DNA of 64,000 nt, taken from positions 62,001 to 126,000 of the forward strand of contig NZ_MVBD01000008.1 of the NCBI RefSeq assembly GCF_002000055.1. Direction: 5' to 3'. A model generated the notes under the pieces. That model ran no database searches. It had not been told where the DNA came from and saw nothing but the letters and a program-made list of their open reading frames with translations. Each line of letters begins with the position of its first letter. Positions within the stretch are counted from its first letter, which is position 1. Below, piece by piece: positions 46,122-54,902 of this stretch. Both the position numbers and the translations under genes were made by a program. This DNA is from Marinicella sediminis. GTDB lineage: Bacteria; Pseudomonadota; Gammaproteobacteria; Xanthomonadales; Marinicellaceae.

Positions 46122-48215
46122 ATGATGACGTTGCACATAAAAATCGTGTGGCTGCTCAGTAGTCTGAGCGTATCAGCTTTGTCATTCGCGGCCGATGAAT
46201 CCGTGAGCGATGATGAGTTCGATGAACAACTGGAACCGATTACTGTGGAAGGAGAGGTTTACCGGCACAACACGGTAAAGCTCTTGCCAGAAGCCAATTC
46301 GGTGATGCTGGACACCGCAACCGTATTGAAAAAAATGCCTGGCGCCTATGTTAATCAAAACGGCGCATTGAGTGGTATTGCTCAGTACCGTGGCTTGTCG
46401 GGTAACCGGGTGAATGTCAATGCAGCAGGAACCCCCGTGATGACTGCTTGCAGCAACGCCATGGATGCGCCAATGAGTCATGTCCCAGCCAGTCTGGTCG
46501 ATGCAGTGGTGCTGCAAAGAGGCATCAGCCCGGTCAGTTTGGGTATGGAAACGTTGGGAGGCAGTATCAATGTGGTTCCCAGGTCTTTGAATCAGTCAGG
46601 CAATGGTTTTTCAGGTGATCTTAAACTTGGATTGAGTTCGCCGGGAGCAGGCCTTCTGGGAGCTGTATACATGCAACAACAGTACCTTAATCACGGGTTC
46701 TCTTTGGGCGTGGATGTTGAACAGGCGGAGAATCAGGAATTCCCTGATGGAGCAATCGTTTTCACAGGCCTGGAACGTGAGTATTACAGTTTGGGTTACC
46801 AATATAATCACGATCGAACCCAGGTGAGTATCGATGTTAATTACAATGACACCGGTCAGACCGGAACGCCTTCCTTACCGATGGACATCACTTATGCACG
46901 AGGTGGTATCACTTCAGTGGAACTGGCAACCGCATTGAATGATGAATGGCAGTTAACCACTCAATTGGATCATCAATCAACCAAACACCTGATGGATAAC
47001 CATCGTCACCGAAGTCAGACCATGGCGGGTTCCCGTGAATCCATGACCCGGGTAAAAAGAGATGCGGTTGCAGTCAATGCCCTGCGCACACTCAGCCAAC
47101 AAACTTTATCCTGGGGCATTGAATGGGACCAGACCCACCAGAAAGCTGAAATTTTTAATCCATTCAATGAGGCCTTTCAAATCACCAACTTTGATACAGA
47201 ACGGGACCGCTACAGTGTGTTTTTTGAACACCAATGGCAGATCAGTCAGAGCCATCAATTACTTACCGGATTGCGGTGGACACACATACAAATGGATGCT
47301 GCAGATGTATTCAGTTCAGTGGCTGGTATGCCATCGCCAATGGGCCAACTACATCAAACATTACAGGACCGCTTCAACTCTGCAGATCGCTCCAAACGTG
47401 ATCATCACCTGGACCTGGTTATCAACTGGCAACACAACATCCGTTCGGGTTTGCACATGAAATATGGGATTGCCGTAAAAAACCGGGCGCCAACCCATCA
47501 GGAAAGATACCTGTGGTTGCCACTTGAAGCCACTGCTGGATTGGCTGACGGCAGACAATACCTGGGAAATTTGGATCTTCAGTCTGAGCAGGCCATTCAG
47601 TTTGAATGGGGATTGTCGGTCAGTGGTGAACGTTTTTCCATCGCGCCACAGGTGTTTTATCATCACATCAATGATTACATTCAGGGTACACCCAATGAAA
47701 CCATGCCGGCACCTCCAGGAACATTGCGATACGACAACGTCGCAGCAAGGCTTTACGGCATCGATGTTGAGTGGTCCTATCGTTTCAGTGAGCAATGGAC
47801 CATGAATCAGGTTGTCAGTCTTGTCAGGGGTGAGCGAAGGGACATTGATGATCACTTGTACCGCATAGCACCACTCAATAGTTGGTTGAATCTGGTCTAC
47901 CAATCTGACAATTGGCAGTTCGAAACTGAATGGATGGCTGCCTGGCAGCAAAACAGAGTCTCTGCGGCCAATTCAGAATCGGCCACCTCTGGTTATGGGG
48001 TGGTGAACCTGTCTGTTGATCGCACCTTCGGGCAACACGGGCGTGTGCGTTTGGCAGTCAATAATCTGTTTGATCAATTGTATTACCAGCACACCAATGG
48101 CTATAACCGCAACAACCGGAATGTGGACGTGGGTTTTGATGGCTCCAATTTACAGGCTTTCCGATTACCCGGACAAGGCCGTATGCTTGAACTTAATTAT
48201 TTTCATCGCTGGTAA
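46122..48215 (+). CDS. TonB-dependent receptor, OprC-like copper type
   Basis: A 697-residue outer membrane receptor. Signal peptide to about residue 24; plug domain about 45-160 with G-A-L-S-G-I-A-Q-Y-R-G-L-S-G-N-R-V-N-V; 22-strand barrel to the C-terminal Trp. In the plug a C-S-N-A-M motif at 110-114 (CxxxM) is followed by D-A-P-M-S-H, like the copper-binding methionine/cysteine site known from OprC. So copper or copper-chelate uptake is the best guess (family knowledge plus motif, not proof). GGAGAATC precedes the start. The gene overlaps the convergent cytochrome gene by 23 bp. Confidence 0.85.
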   Translation: MMTLHIKIVWLLSSLSVSALSFAADESVSDDEFDEQLEPITVEGEVYRHNTVKLLPEANSVMLDTATVLKKMPGAYVNQNGALSGIAQYRGLSGNRVNVNAAGTPVMTACSNAMDAPMSHVPASLVDAVVLQRGISPVSLGMETLGGSINVVPRSLNQSGNGFSGDLKLGLSSPGAGLLGAVYMQQQYLNHGFSLGVDVEQAENQEFPDGAIVFTGLEREYYSLGYQYNHDRTQVSIDVNYNDTGQTGTPSLPMDITYARGGITSVELATALNDEWQLTTQLDHQSTKHLMDNHRHRSQTMAGSRESMTRVKRDAVAVNALRTLSQQTLSWGIEWDQTHQKAEIFNPFNEAFQITNFDTERDRYSVFFEHQWQISQSHQLLTGLRWTHIQMDAADVFSSVAGMPSPMGQLHQTLQDRFNSADRSKRDHHLDLVINWQHNIRSGLHMKYGIAVKNRAPTHQERYLWLPLEATAGLADGRQYLGNLDLQSEQAIQFEWGLSVSGERFSIAPQVFYHHINDYIQGTPNETMPAPPGTLRYDNVAARLYGIDVEWSYRFSEQWTMNQVVSLVRGERRDIDDHLYRIAPLNSWLNLVYQSDNWQFETEWMAAWQQNRVSAANSESATSGYGVVNLSVDRTFGQHGRVRLAVNNLFDQLYYQHTNGYNRNNRNVDVGFDGSNLQAFRLPGQGRMLELNYFHRW

Positions 48216-49155
48216 TGTCATTGGCTGGTTGGGCAGCAGCAGTGGTAGCTTGGCTGATGACCCAGATTCCCCTGAGTTGATTCAAATCATAGCCAATGGC
48301 CTGATCATCAGGGTACAGGCGTTTTAATTCATTGAGGGTCTGCGGTGTCATGTGAATGTCAGGCTGACCATGACATTGCAAACACATGGCTTGAGTGGTG
48401 ATTGGAATGTATACTGTGTCCCGATTATCCTGACGCAGCAACTTGGCTTCCGGTGACTTGCCTTGTGATAACTGATGCTTTGTGGTCTGAATGTACGTCA
48501 GTTCTGATTGATTGGCCGCATTGTTGGGGTTGCGGTTTTTGTCAGACACCCGTTTGATCTCAACGCCTTGTTGTTCAGCCACTTGTTGAGTCAGGTTCAT
48601 GGCGTTTTCATGACAAAATCCCAGTGCCCCGATGGTGCCTTTTTGATTGATGGCTGTCAGCAGGTTTTTACCCAGCTCCGCTTTGGCAGCCAAGGCATGG
48701 GTCTTACTTGTCTTGAGTGGGTCAGCGGTATCTTGCTGATGAATCACTGGGTTGCTGACATTGGCTTGCCGTTGATGACCCGGCGCACGCTCCGGATTAT
48801 GGTATAAATAAGTGGCCACTGCTTTGGCTTCTGAAAGCGATATATTCAACTGTGGCATCAGGCCAAATTTTTGCACGGCGCCGGGCATTAAACTGTTTTC
48901 TTTGCTGGGCTGTGTGATGAATTGACTGAGGTGATTGATGAAATCAGTGGCTGATTTGTGTTGTCGGTGGTAATGCTTTTGAACAGCAAACATGGGAGGG
49001 GCTACCCGCTGTGTACCTGTTGTGGGTTGACTGTGACAGACCTGGCAAAGGGTCTGGTATAAAGTCTTGCCATTTTCATGTAATGAAACGTTGTCGCTGA
49101 TGGCGTCTGTGGACAGGCCCAATAGACTGATTAAAACAATTCTGGCTTGCATCAT
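48193..49155 (-). CDS. diheme cytochrome c, DUF3365-type sensor domain
   Basis: A 320-residue periplasmic protein. Signal peptide to about residue 18 with AGGAG before the ATG at 49155. The first domain is a class I cytochrome c with L-C-Q-V-C-H and a distal M-P-Q-L; the second (about 140-300) is a Tll0287/DUF3365 domain with A-L-G-F-C-H-E-N-A and M-C-L-Q-C-H-G-Q-P for its own heme. DUF3365 domains bind heme c and are suspected redox or ligand sensors. Overlaps the receptor gene's 3' end by 23 bp on the other strand, so the genes are convergent. Confidence 0.85.
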   Translation of the reverse strand: MMQARIVLISLLGLSTDAISDNVSLHENGKTLYQTLCQVCHSQPTTGTQRVAPPMFAVQKHYHRQHKSATDFINHLSQFITQPSKENSLMPGAVQKFGLMPQLNISLSEAKAVATYLYHNPERAPGHQRQANVSNPVIHQQDTADPLKTSKTHALAAKAELGKNLLTAINQKGTIGALGFCHENAMNLTQQVAEQQGVEIKRVSDKNRNPNNAANQSELTYIQTTKHQLSQGKSPEAKLLRQDNRDTVYIPITTQAMCLQCHGQPDIHMTPQTLNELKRLYPDDQAIGYDLNQLRGIWVISQATTAAAQPANDITSDENN

Positions 49156-49251
49156 GGTCTCCTGATTCGGGAATGATAAAACACTTATTATATAAGATAT
49201 TACTAATATATAAAACAAATGATTTCCCAGCTCATGAGCTGAACGACGAAT

Positions 49252-49905
49252 TTATGCTATGGGCTCTGATTCTTTGGAAAGAAGCCAACAGGTTTCCATT
49301 GCTGGGCAATGACCTTTTAATCCGCCCTTGACCGGTCCTTCATCCAGGTGATGGATGGTGTAATGGTTTGCGTACAAAGACCTGATTTCAGCTTCAGTCA
49401 CAGAGAAAGGAGGTCCGTCCATATCGAACTGGTTATAGGCAAAACATATCAGCAACTGTGGTGCCATGGCGGTAAGGGAAGTGATGTGAACTGCATATTG
49501 CTGACGCATTTCTGTGGGTAAAGCCACCAATGCGGCACGATCAAATGTGGCATCAACATGACCCAGGTCATTGACCTGCAAGGCAAACAGATCACCGGTA
49601 AAGACCTTCAAAGGCCCGCTCATGTATATTTTCAGCAAGCCTGAATTCTGAACATCAGGTGTTACTTTGAGACGATCAAATAATTGCTGAACCGCTGACT
49701 CATTGAGCTCTGAACCAATCACTTGATACCCTTGCTGGAGTAACCAGTCAATGTCTCTGGTTTTACCACACAATGGCAGGAAAAGCCGTCCATTGGGTGT
49801 TAAATTCAACTTATTAAGGTATTTTATCAACCAGGGATTGGTGTCTGATTGGTGAAAACCAATCTCATTGTTGTTCCATTTTTCGTGCCAGAATTGATGT
49901 TCCAT
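49252..49905 (-). CDS. tpm: thiopurine S-methyltransferase
   Basis: A 217-residue enzyme, the normal length for bacterial Tpm. It starts M-E-H-Q-F-W-H-E-K-W and shows G-F-H-Q-S, the SAM site R-L-F-L-P-L-C-G-K-T-R-D-I-D-W-L, V-I-G-S-E-L-N and D-R-A-A-L-V-A-L-P. In bacteria it methylates thiol, selenite or tellurite species, giving volatile or less toxic products. The start at 49905 is taken from the conserved N-terminus; there is an open frame upstream, but without family features. Confidence 0.93.
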   Translation of the reverse strand: MEHQFWHEKWNNNEIGFHQSDTNPWLIKYLNKLNLTPNGRLFLPLCGKTRDIDWLLQQGYQVIGSELNESAVQQLFDRLKVTPDVQNSGLLKIYMSGPLKVFTGDLFALQVNDLGHVDATFDRAALVALPTEMRQQYAVHITSLTAMAPQLLICFAYNQFDMDGPPFSVTEAEIRSLYANHYTIHHLDEGPVKGGLKGHCPAMETCWLLSKESEPIA

Positions 49906-50227
49906 GTGGTTTTCAGCTAAGCAAATCAAAACCATTGTGGGTACATTTACGCTGTGAGTCAACCTGATTCAGCGTGTGAAGACCGGTTCATCCGGTTTGC
50001 GTTTGTTCAATTGGCATTCGATTTGATATGGTGTTCGGTGATTGGGTGTCAGAGAGCAATGGATGATCAGCAAAAAAAGTAAGAAAATATAGACATCTCA
50101 CTCAGAAATCATGGGTGTCGATCGTGTATTTGGATGAATACAATTTGAGCATCAGCAGACTGTTGGCAAGCAATGGTCATGTCTGAACAGTGAGTATACA
50201 AATCATTAACTTTGTGGGAAAAGGAAA
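49906..50227. other. 322-bp intergenic region, nothing assigned
   Basis: Between the divergent tpm and the small gene at 50228. I see no ORF of interest, no strong hairpin and no clear promoter; the last 12 bases contain the AAAAGGAAA ribosome site of the next gene. Confidence 0.5.
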
Positions 50228-50458
50228 ATGTCTAACAGTCATGAACTCATCAGTTCCATCAAACAACGACGTGAATCATTCAACAGCAAAAAGCGTTACG
50301 AATTGCACGACCGGGTCAAACAATTACGGGCAGAAATAGTGAAGAATTCATTTCAGGAAAAACCTGATATGAAGTTGCATCAGTTTTTGATGTCACAGCT
50401 GAACAAAGCGAGGCGACAGCTTTCTTTCAGTGACCAGGTACGTAAAGAACTGGCCTGA
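50228..50458 (+). CDS. small basic helical protein
   Basis: A 76-residue protein preceded by GGGAAAAGGAAA. It is almost wholly helical and charged (R-R-E-S-F-N-S-K-K-R-Y-E-L-H-D-R-V-K-Q-L-R), which gives a likely amphipathic or coiled-coil helix; no cysteine or TM segment. A strong terminator follows directly, which supports a real, independently transcribed gene. No family recognised. Confidence 0.55.
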   Translation: MSNSHELISSIKQRRESFNSKKRYELHDRVKQLRAEIVKNSFQEKPDMKLHQFLMSQLNKARRQLSFSDQVRKELA

Positions 50459-50476
50459 AAACGGTACTTTGACAAT

Positions 50477-50513
50477 AAAAAAGCAACCTGATGCATTCAG
50501 GTTGCTTTTTTTT
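50477..50513 (+). terminator. rho-independent terminator
   Basis: A perfect AAAAAGCAACCTGA...TCAGGTTGCTTTTT stem with a 5-base loop and eight T, ending the 76-residue gene. Confidence 0.92.
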
Positions 50514-50634
50514 GTGATTTGGTACAATGATTTACATTCTCACTCAGGTCAACAAATGACAACGTGATACAATGATTCTGTGATATCGGCTTTCGGGGAC
50601 CCCCTGAGCTGCGGTTAAGTGTGTGGAGAAGAAT

Positions 50635-53600
50635 ATGTGTGGCTATCCGGTGTGCCGAAGGGCATGGGATGTGATCAGATTATTAACAAACCTGGTGGGC
50701 CTGATGACTTGCTGTTCAGTGGTTGCCATGGATGTTGGTCAATGGCGCATCAATGAACTGGGCGTGAATGATGGATTACCGGATACCACGGTTTATTCAA
50801 TGGCCCAGGATCAGGCAGGATTTATGTGGTTTGGAACAACCAACGGGGTGGCCAGATACGATGGTTATGCGTTCAGGGTTTTTCAGCATGATGGCGCCGA
50901 TGAGGGCACCATTAGCAATAACAATGCGGGTAATGTCTTTATTGACGGTAACAATCAGTTGTGGATTGGTACTTTTGGTGGCGGGGCCAATAAAATAGAT
51001 CTGAACACAGGTCATATCCACCGCTTTCCCTATACCAGCCATCGGGTTGAACAGATGCTGGCCGAAAATGTACAGACGTTTTACCAGGATATCAGTGGCC
51101 ACATATGGGTTGGAACCTCAGTGGGCTTATATAAAATGGACAATGATCAGCCGATTCACATGGAAGAGTTGATCAGTGATGATGAATTGTCTCACAGCCG
51201 GATATGGGATATCACCGGCGATCCGCAAGGGCACATATGGGCCGGCACTTCGGTGGGTTTGATTCAATTGAATCAACAGAACAAATCATTCCAGCATTTC
51301 ACCCTTCCGGATGAGCTGAATTTTGACATCACTTCCAATCAATTCAGGGTACTTAAGCTGCATCAAAATACCTTGTGGATCGGGTCCGCCAGTGGATTGT
51401 ATGAATTTGACATCAGGCAGCAAACTTTCAGGCACCATCAACTAGGGCCAAACACCGTTAAAATCAATGACCTGTTGGTGCATGAAGATCATTTATTGAT
51501 CGCCAGTATGAGTGGATTGTATCAGTTTGATTTACAGGCCAAGGCTTATACACGCCTTAACGGACAACTGTGGCAGGCGATGAATCATCTTGATATCAGA
51601 GCGCTTTATGCTGACCCTTCCGGGTTGTTGTGGCTGGCAACCAGAGACAGTGGGGTTCTACAACTTGATCCCCAAGGTGGTCTGTTTGGTCATCATCTGG
51701 AGTACCTGAACGAAACAGATATGAATGAAAAAAGTAAGCAGGTTTGGGCATTGGAAATCAGCCATGATCAGCAATTGTTGTTGGGCACCTCTGATGCCGT
51801 ATTCCAGTTGCAGGATAACCAGCTGAAACAAACCATCAGAGCCGTTAGTCAGCCGGCCTTACCTGGAATCATCAGAGACATCGCCACGACCGCAGACGGT
51901 AATTGGCTGGTAGGCAGTGAGGGGGTTTTCTGGCAACCTTTGAACGCACAGCAGGCTGAATACATCACAGATCCCTTTGATTTGGTAGGGATGGAGCCAA
52001 CGGATGTGTTTTCAGTGGCGGTCAGCCAGGCGGGCGAATTGTGGCTGGCACTGTATAACATCGGTGTACTTCGCTGGCACCCTGATACCAGCCATGCTGA
52101 GTTGATTCAGCATTACGATGGAGGACCTCTGAATGATTTGAACCTGAGCCATGTGTTTGTGGACAGCAATGAGGACATCTGGGTTGCCAGTGGTCTGGTG
52201 GGATTGTTCAGGTATCGCTTGAGTATCAATAAACTGGAATTATTCAGTTATGATTTTGCTGAAACAACAGGGCTGATGTCAAACCGGATTAGGGACGTAC
52301 TGGAAGACTCTTCGGGCCGGCTTTGGGTGGCTACCGAACGTGGATTGAATCAGTTTGATCATCAATCACAATCCTTCCATGCGGTGATGCCTGAAGATCC
52401 TGTCATTGGAAAGTCCATTTATGCCATTACAGAGGACAGCCGGAAAAACCTCTGGCTGACCCATCAGTTTGGTGTCAGTCGTATGGATTTAGTGAATCAG
52501 GCAGTCAACCATTACCAATTGAATGAAGGTTTTATGACGGATGGTTTCATTCCCAGAGCCGTGACCATAGATGACAATGACATCCTGTATTTTGGCAGCG
52601 TTAATGGCTATTATACGTTTAATCCCAATGAACTTGGTATGCGGCGCACATTTCAGCCGGGCTTTTTACTCACGGAAGTGGCCATTGATGACCGGCCATT
52701 GCCTTTTTCTGCACTGGCAGTTCAGCCAACTGAATTCAAAATTGATCATACCCAGCGCACAATTGCCTTTACGATGGCAGCGCTTGATTATAAATCTGCC
52801 GGGCAAATTCAGTACCAATATCAGTTGAAAGGATTGCATGATGACTGGTTGAACGTCTCAAAAAGCCGCCAAATTGAGTTCAGTCAGTTAAACCCCGGTG
52901 ATTATCAATTGGCCCTGAGGGCAGTGAACAACGATGGCAGTTGGCAGGATCTGACGAAGAACATTTCCATGGCGGTGTTGCCGGTATGGTGGGAACGCAG
53001 TTGGGTAAGGGCACTGCTGATTATGGCTGTATTACTCTTAGCCTGGGCAATCCATTTTTACCGGACTTTGAAAATCAGGCAGCAGAACCAAAAACTGGAG
53101 GCAGAGGTGCAAAAGCGCACAGCAGAACTGAGTGAAGCCAATGCCAAATTAAAAGCAGCGGCACATTCTGACTATTTGACCGGGCTGAATAATCGCATGG
53201 CTTTTGTCAGTGGTTTTGAAGAAAAGCGTAAGGCATTGGGTCAGAGCAGAAAAAACAGCACCATTGTGATGGCTGACATTGATCACTTTAAACTGATCAA
53301 TGACCAATACGGTCATGCAGCAGGTGATGAGGTGCTCAAGCAAGTGAGTCTGATCATGAAAGCCATGATCCGTGAAGGAGATTTGATGGCCCGGTGGGGT
53401 GGTGAAGAGTTTATTTTTTATTTTGATCGCATGGATGCGGTCAGTACCCAGCGACTCATTGAGCGAATCAGACAAAGGATTGAGCAGTCGGACATCCGTT
53501 ATGAAGGCCATTTGATTCCTGTGACTTTGACATTTGGAGTCTGTCAGCAAAAAGCCGGACAAAGCCTGAATGATTGTATCAATGCTGCTGATGATGCCTT

Positions 53601-53652
53601 GTATCAAGGTAAAAAATCGGGTCGCAATCAGGTTGTGGTCAATCAATCCTGA
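50635..53652 (+). CDS. beta-propeller sensor diguanylate cyclase
   Basis: A 1005-residue membrane protein. Signal/TM near the N-terminus, periplasmic two-component-regulator-type beta propeller (residues about 30-700; repeated blades such as G-L-I-Q-L-N and W-V-G-T-S-V-G-L-Y), a Y_Y_Y domain near 705-775, one TM helix (about 790-810), a coiled coil and a GGDEF domain. The active site is G-G-E-E-F at 922-926, with the I-site R-E-G-D five residues before it, so c-di-GMP feedback is expected. GGAGA lies 5 bases before the start at 50635. It couples a periplasmic signal to c-di-GMP. Convergent with and overlapping the GST gene by 10 bp. Confidence 0.93.
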   Translation: MCGYPVCRRAWDVIRLLTNLVGLMTCCSVVAMDVGQWRINELGVNDGLPDTTVYSMAQDQAGFMWFGTTNGVARYDGYAFRVFQHDGADEGTISNNNAGNVFIDGNNQLWIGTFGGGANKIDLNTGHIHRFPYTSHRVEQMLAENVQTFYQDISGHIWVGTSVGLYKMDNDQPIHMEELISDDELSHSRIWDITGDPQGHIWAGTSVGLIQLNQQNKSFQHFTLPDELNFDITSNQFRVLKLHQNTLWIGSASGLYEFDIRQQTFRHHQLGPNTVKINDLLVHEDHLLIASMSGLYQFDLQAKAYTRLNGQLWQAMNHLDIRALYADPSGLLWLATRDSGVLQLDPQGGLFGHHLEYLNETDMNEKSKQVWALEISHDQQLLLGTSDAVFQLQDNQLKQTIRAVSQPALPGIIRDIATTADGNWLVGSEGVFWQPLNAQQAEYITDPFDLVGMEPTDVFSVAVSQAGELWLALYNIGVLRWHPDTSHAELIQHYDGGPLNDLNLSHVFVDSNEDIWVASGLVGLFRYRLSINKLELFSYDFAETTGLMSNRIRDVLEDSSGRLWVATERGLNQFDHQSQSFHAVMPEDPVIGKSIYAITEDSRKNLWLTHQFGVSRMDLVNQAVNHYQLNEGFMTDGFIPRAVTIDDNDILYFGSVNGYYTFNPNELGMRRTFQPGFLLTEVAIDDRPLPFSALAVQPTEFKIDHTQRTIAFTMAALDYKSAGQIQYQYQLKGLHDDWLNVSKSRQIEFSQLNPGDYQLALRAVNNDGSWQDLTKNISMAVLPVWWERSWVRALLIMAVLLLAWAIHFYRTLKIRQQNQKLEAEVQKRTAELSEANAKLKAAAHSDYLTGLNNRMAFVSGFEEKRKALGQSRKNSTIVMADIDHFKLINDQYGHAAGDEVLKQVSLIMKAMIREGDLMARWGGEEFIFYFDRMDAVSTQRLIERIRQRIEQSDIRYEGHLIPVTLTFGVCQQKAGQSLNDCINAADDALYQGKKSGRNQVVVNQS

Positions 53653-54305
53653 CTGGTTTCGCTGATAAGGAGACCCGTTGGAAAAGCATAACGGTTTCCG
53701 TCATTGAACAATTTGAATTTGGTCATACTGATGGTGAACCAGTCGCTGTTAAGCAGCCGATTGAGCCACTTGTGCAGATGTGGCCAGGGTTGTTGATCAA
53801 ACCAGCGCTTATCGACCAATGCGTACTGTCTGATGAATGGCATCAGTGCAATGTCAGCCAGGGTGACCTGATGACTCACTAACCATTTGCATGTGGTCAG
53901 CTGATTGTCCAAATCATTCAGGTATTCAAGGGTGAATTTACGGTGTTGTTCAGGACTTTTTTCAGGGTATCTGTCGGCATATTTGTAGGCATCAAGCAAA
54001 GGTTTGAACTGTTGATCATTGCGGTTGATCCAATCCATACCGGGTGTTAGATCGTCCAGCCAATTGTGGGGGTCATGTTGTTGCAGCGCCCACAGCATCA
54101 CATTCAGGCTTTCATCAATGACCTGACCATCGGTGGTGATCAGCACCGGCACCGTACCTTTTGGAGAAACCTCCAGCATGTGACCGGGTTTGTCCCTCAG
54201 CCATATTTCCCTGAGTTCACAATGGATGTTGGCATAAGTCAGCGCCATGCGTGCACGGATGGCATATGGGCATCGCCGGAAGCTGTAAAGCACCGGATCA
54301 GTCAT
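53643..54305 (-). CDS. glutathione S-transferase family protein
   Basis: A 220-residue protein with an N-terminal thioredoxin-like domain (L-Y-S-F-R-R-C-P-Y-A-I-R-A-R-M-A-L, G-T-V-P-V-L and D-E-S-L-N-V-M-L-W) and a helical C-terminal domain with L-A-D-I-A-L-M-P-F-I. A Cys at the active site (C-P-Y-A) places it with the omega/YfcF-like Cys-type GSTs rather than with the Ser or Tyr types. The ATG at 54305 lies inside the end of the ywbE-like gene, an 8-bp overlap, so the pair is co-transcribed. Confidence 0.88.
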   Translation of the reverse strand: MTDPVLYSFRRCPYAIRARMALTYANIHCELREIWLRDKPGHMLEVSPKGTVPVLITTDGQVIDESLNVMLWALQQHDPHNWLDDLTPGMDWINRNDQQFKPLLDAYKYADRYPEKSPEQHRKFTLEYLNDLDNQLTTCKWLVSHQVTLADIALMPFIRQYALVDKRWFDQQPWPHLHKWLNRLLNSDWFTISMTKFKLFNDGNRYAFPTGLLISETSQD

Positions 54306-54492
54306 GAATGGCCTTGACCCGCCCCACCACACCAGTGGTCAATCTGACTTTGATACCATGTGGATGGTTGGGCGATTTGGTAAGGATGCGGTCAATGATG
54401 CCCCGGGTGAGTTCGCCGCTGCGTTGGTGGTGTTTTTGAACCACAGACACATCCATGCCTGAGGACAATTGACTTCGGGTGTTGCCTGACAT
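54298..54492 (-). CDS. ywbE: YwbE family protein
   Basis: A 64-residue protein with the full YwbE (DUF2196) pattern: V-Q-K-H-H-Q-R-S-G-E-L-T-R-G-I-I, I-L-T-K-S-P-N-H-P-H-G-I-K-V-R-L and G-V-V-G-R-V-K. It overlaps the start of the GST gene by 8 bp and is divergent from the yciI-type gene. The family has no proven function. Confidence 0.92.
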   Translation of the reverse strand: MSGNTRSQLSSGMDVSVVQKHHQRSGELTRGIIDRILTKSPNHPHGIKVRLTTGVVGRVKAIHD

Positions 54493-54496
54493 CTGC

Positions 54497-54525
54497 TTTC
54501 ACTCAATTCAAAAGGACATTATAAT
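54497..54525 (+). promoter_or_regulatory. sigma70-type promoter for the YciI gene
   Basis: TTTCAC, a 17-base spacer and a perfect TATAAT (54520-54525), ending 24 bases before the ATG of the YciI gene. The divergent ywbE-like gene starts just left of it. Confidence 0.55.
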
Positions 54526-54549
54526 CGAGCTTTTTGTGAAACCCAAAAT

Positions 54550-54867
54550 ATGAAATACTTTGCCATCATGTCAACCGATGTTGCTGACTCATTGTCTCTA
54601 CGAAAAACGGCCAGAGGTGATCACCTGGAAAGGCTACATGAGTTGGATCGTCAGGGCCGCTTGTTGATCGCAGGCCCCCATCCTCTGACCGATGAAAACG
54701 ATCCGCAATCTCCGGCATTCACCGGCTCTCTGGTGGTGGCCTCATTCGCTTCACTGGAGTCTGCTCAGGCATGGGCAGCAGTTGACCCATATGTGGACGC
54801 AGGGGTTTATGCTGATGTGACTGTGAAGCCTTTTTTACCGGTGCTGCCAACCAAAAAGGCTCCGTAA
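54550..54867 (+). CDS. YciI family protein
   Basis: A 105-residue cytoplasmic protein of normal YciI length: M-K-Y-F-A-I-M-S-T-D at the start, R-G-D-H-L-E-R-L-H-E-L with the conserved His, then G-R-L-L-I-A-G-P-H-P and S-L-V-V-A-S-F. The H-x-x-x-L...G-P pattern is that of the YciI/muconolactone-isomerase-like fold; function of most members is unknown. The terminator begins within its last codons. Confidence 0.9.
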   Translation: MKYFAIMSTDVADSLSLRKTARGDHLERLHELDRQGRLLIAGPHPLTDENDPQSPAFTGSLVVASFASLESAQAWAAVDPYVDAGVYADVTVKPFLPVLPTKKAP

Positions 54868-54880
54868 ACGAAGCCTTTTT
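54853..54880. terminator. bidirectional terminator
   Basis: AAAAAGGCT...AGCCTTTTT stem overlapping the last codons of the YciI gene, with a T run on the plus strand and an A run (T on the other strand), so it may also serve the minus-strand DUF4397 gene that ends at 54903. Confidence 0.8.
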
Positions 54881-54902
54881 ATGTTTGGCATGTGAATTGT
54901 TA

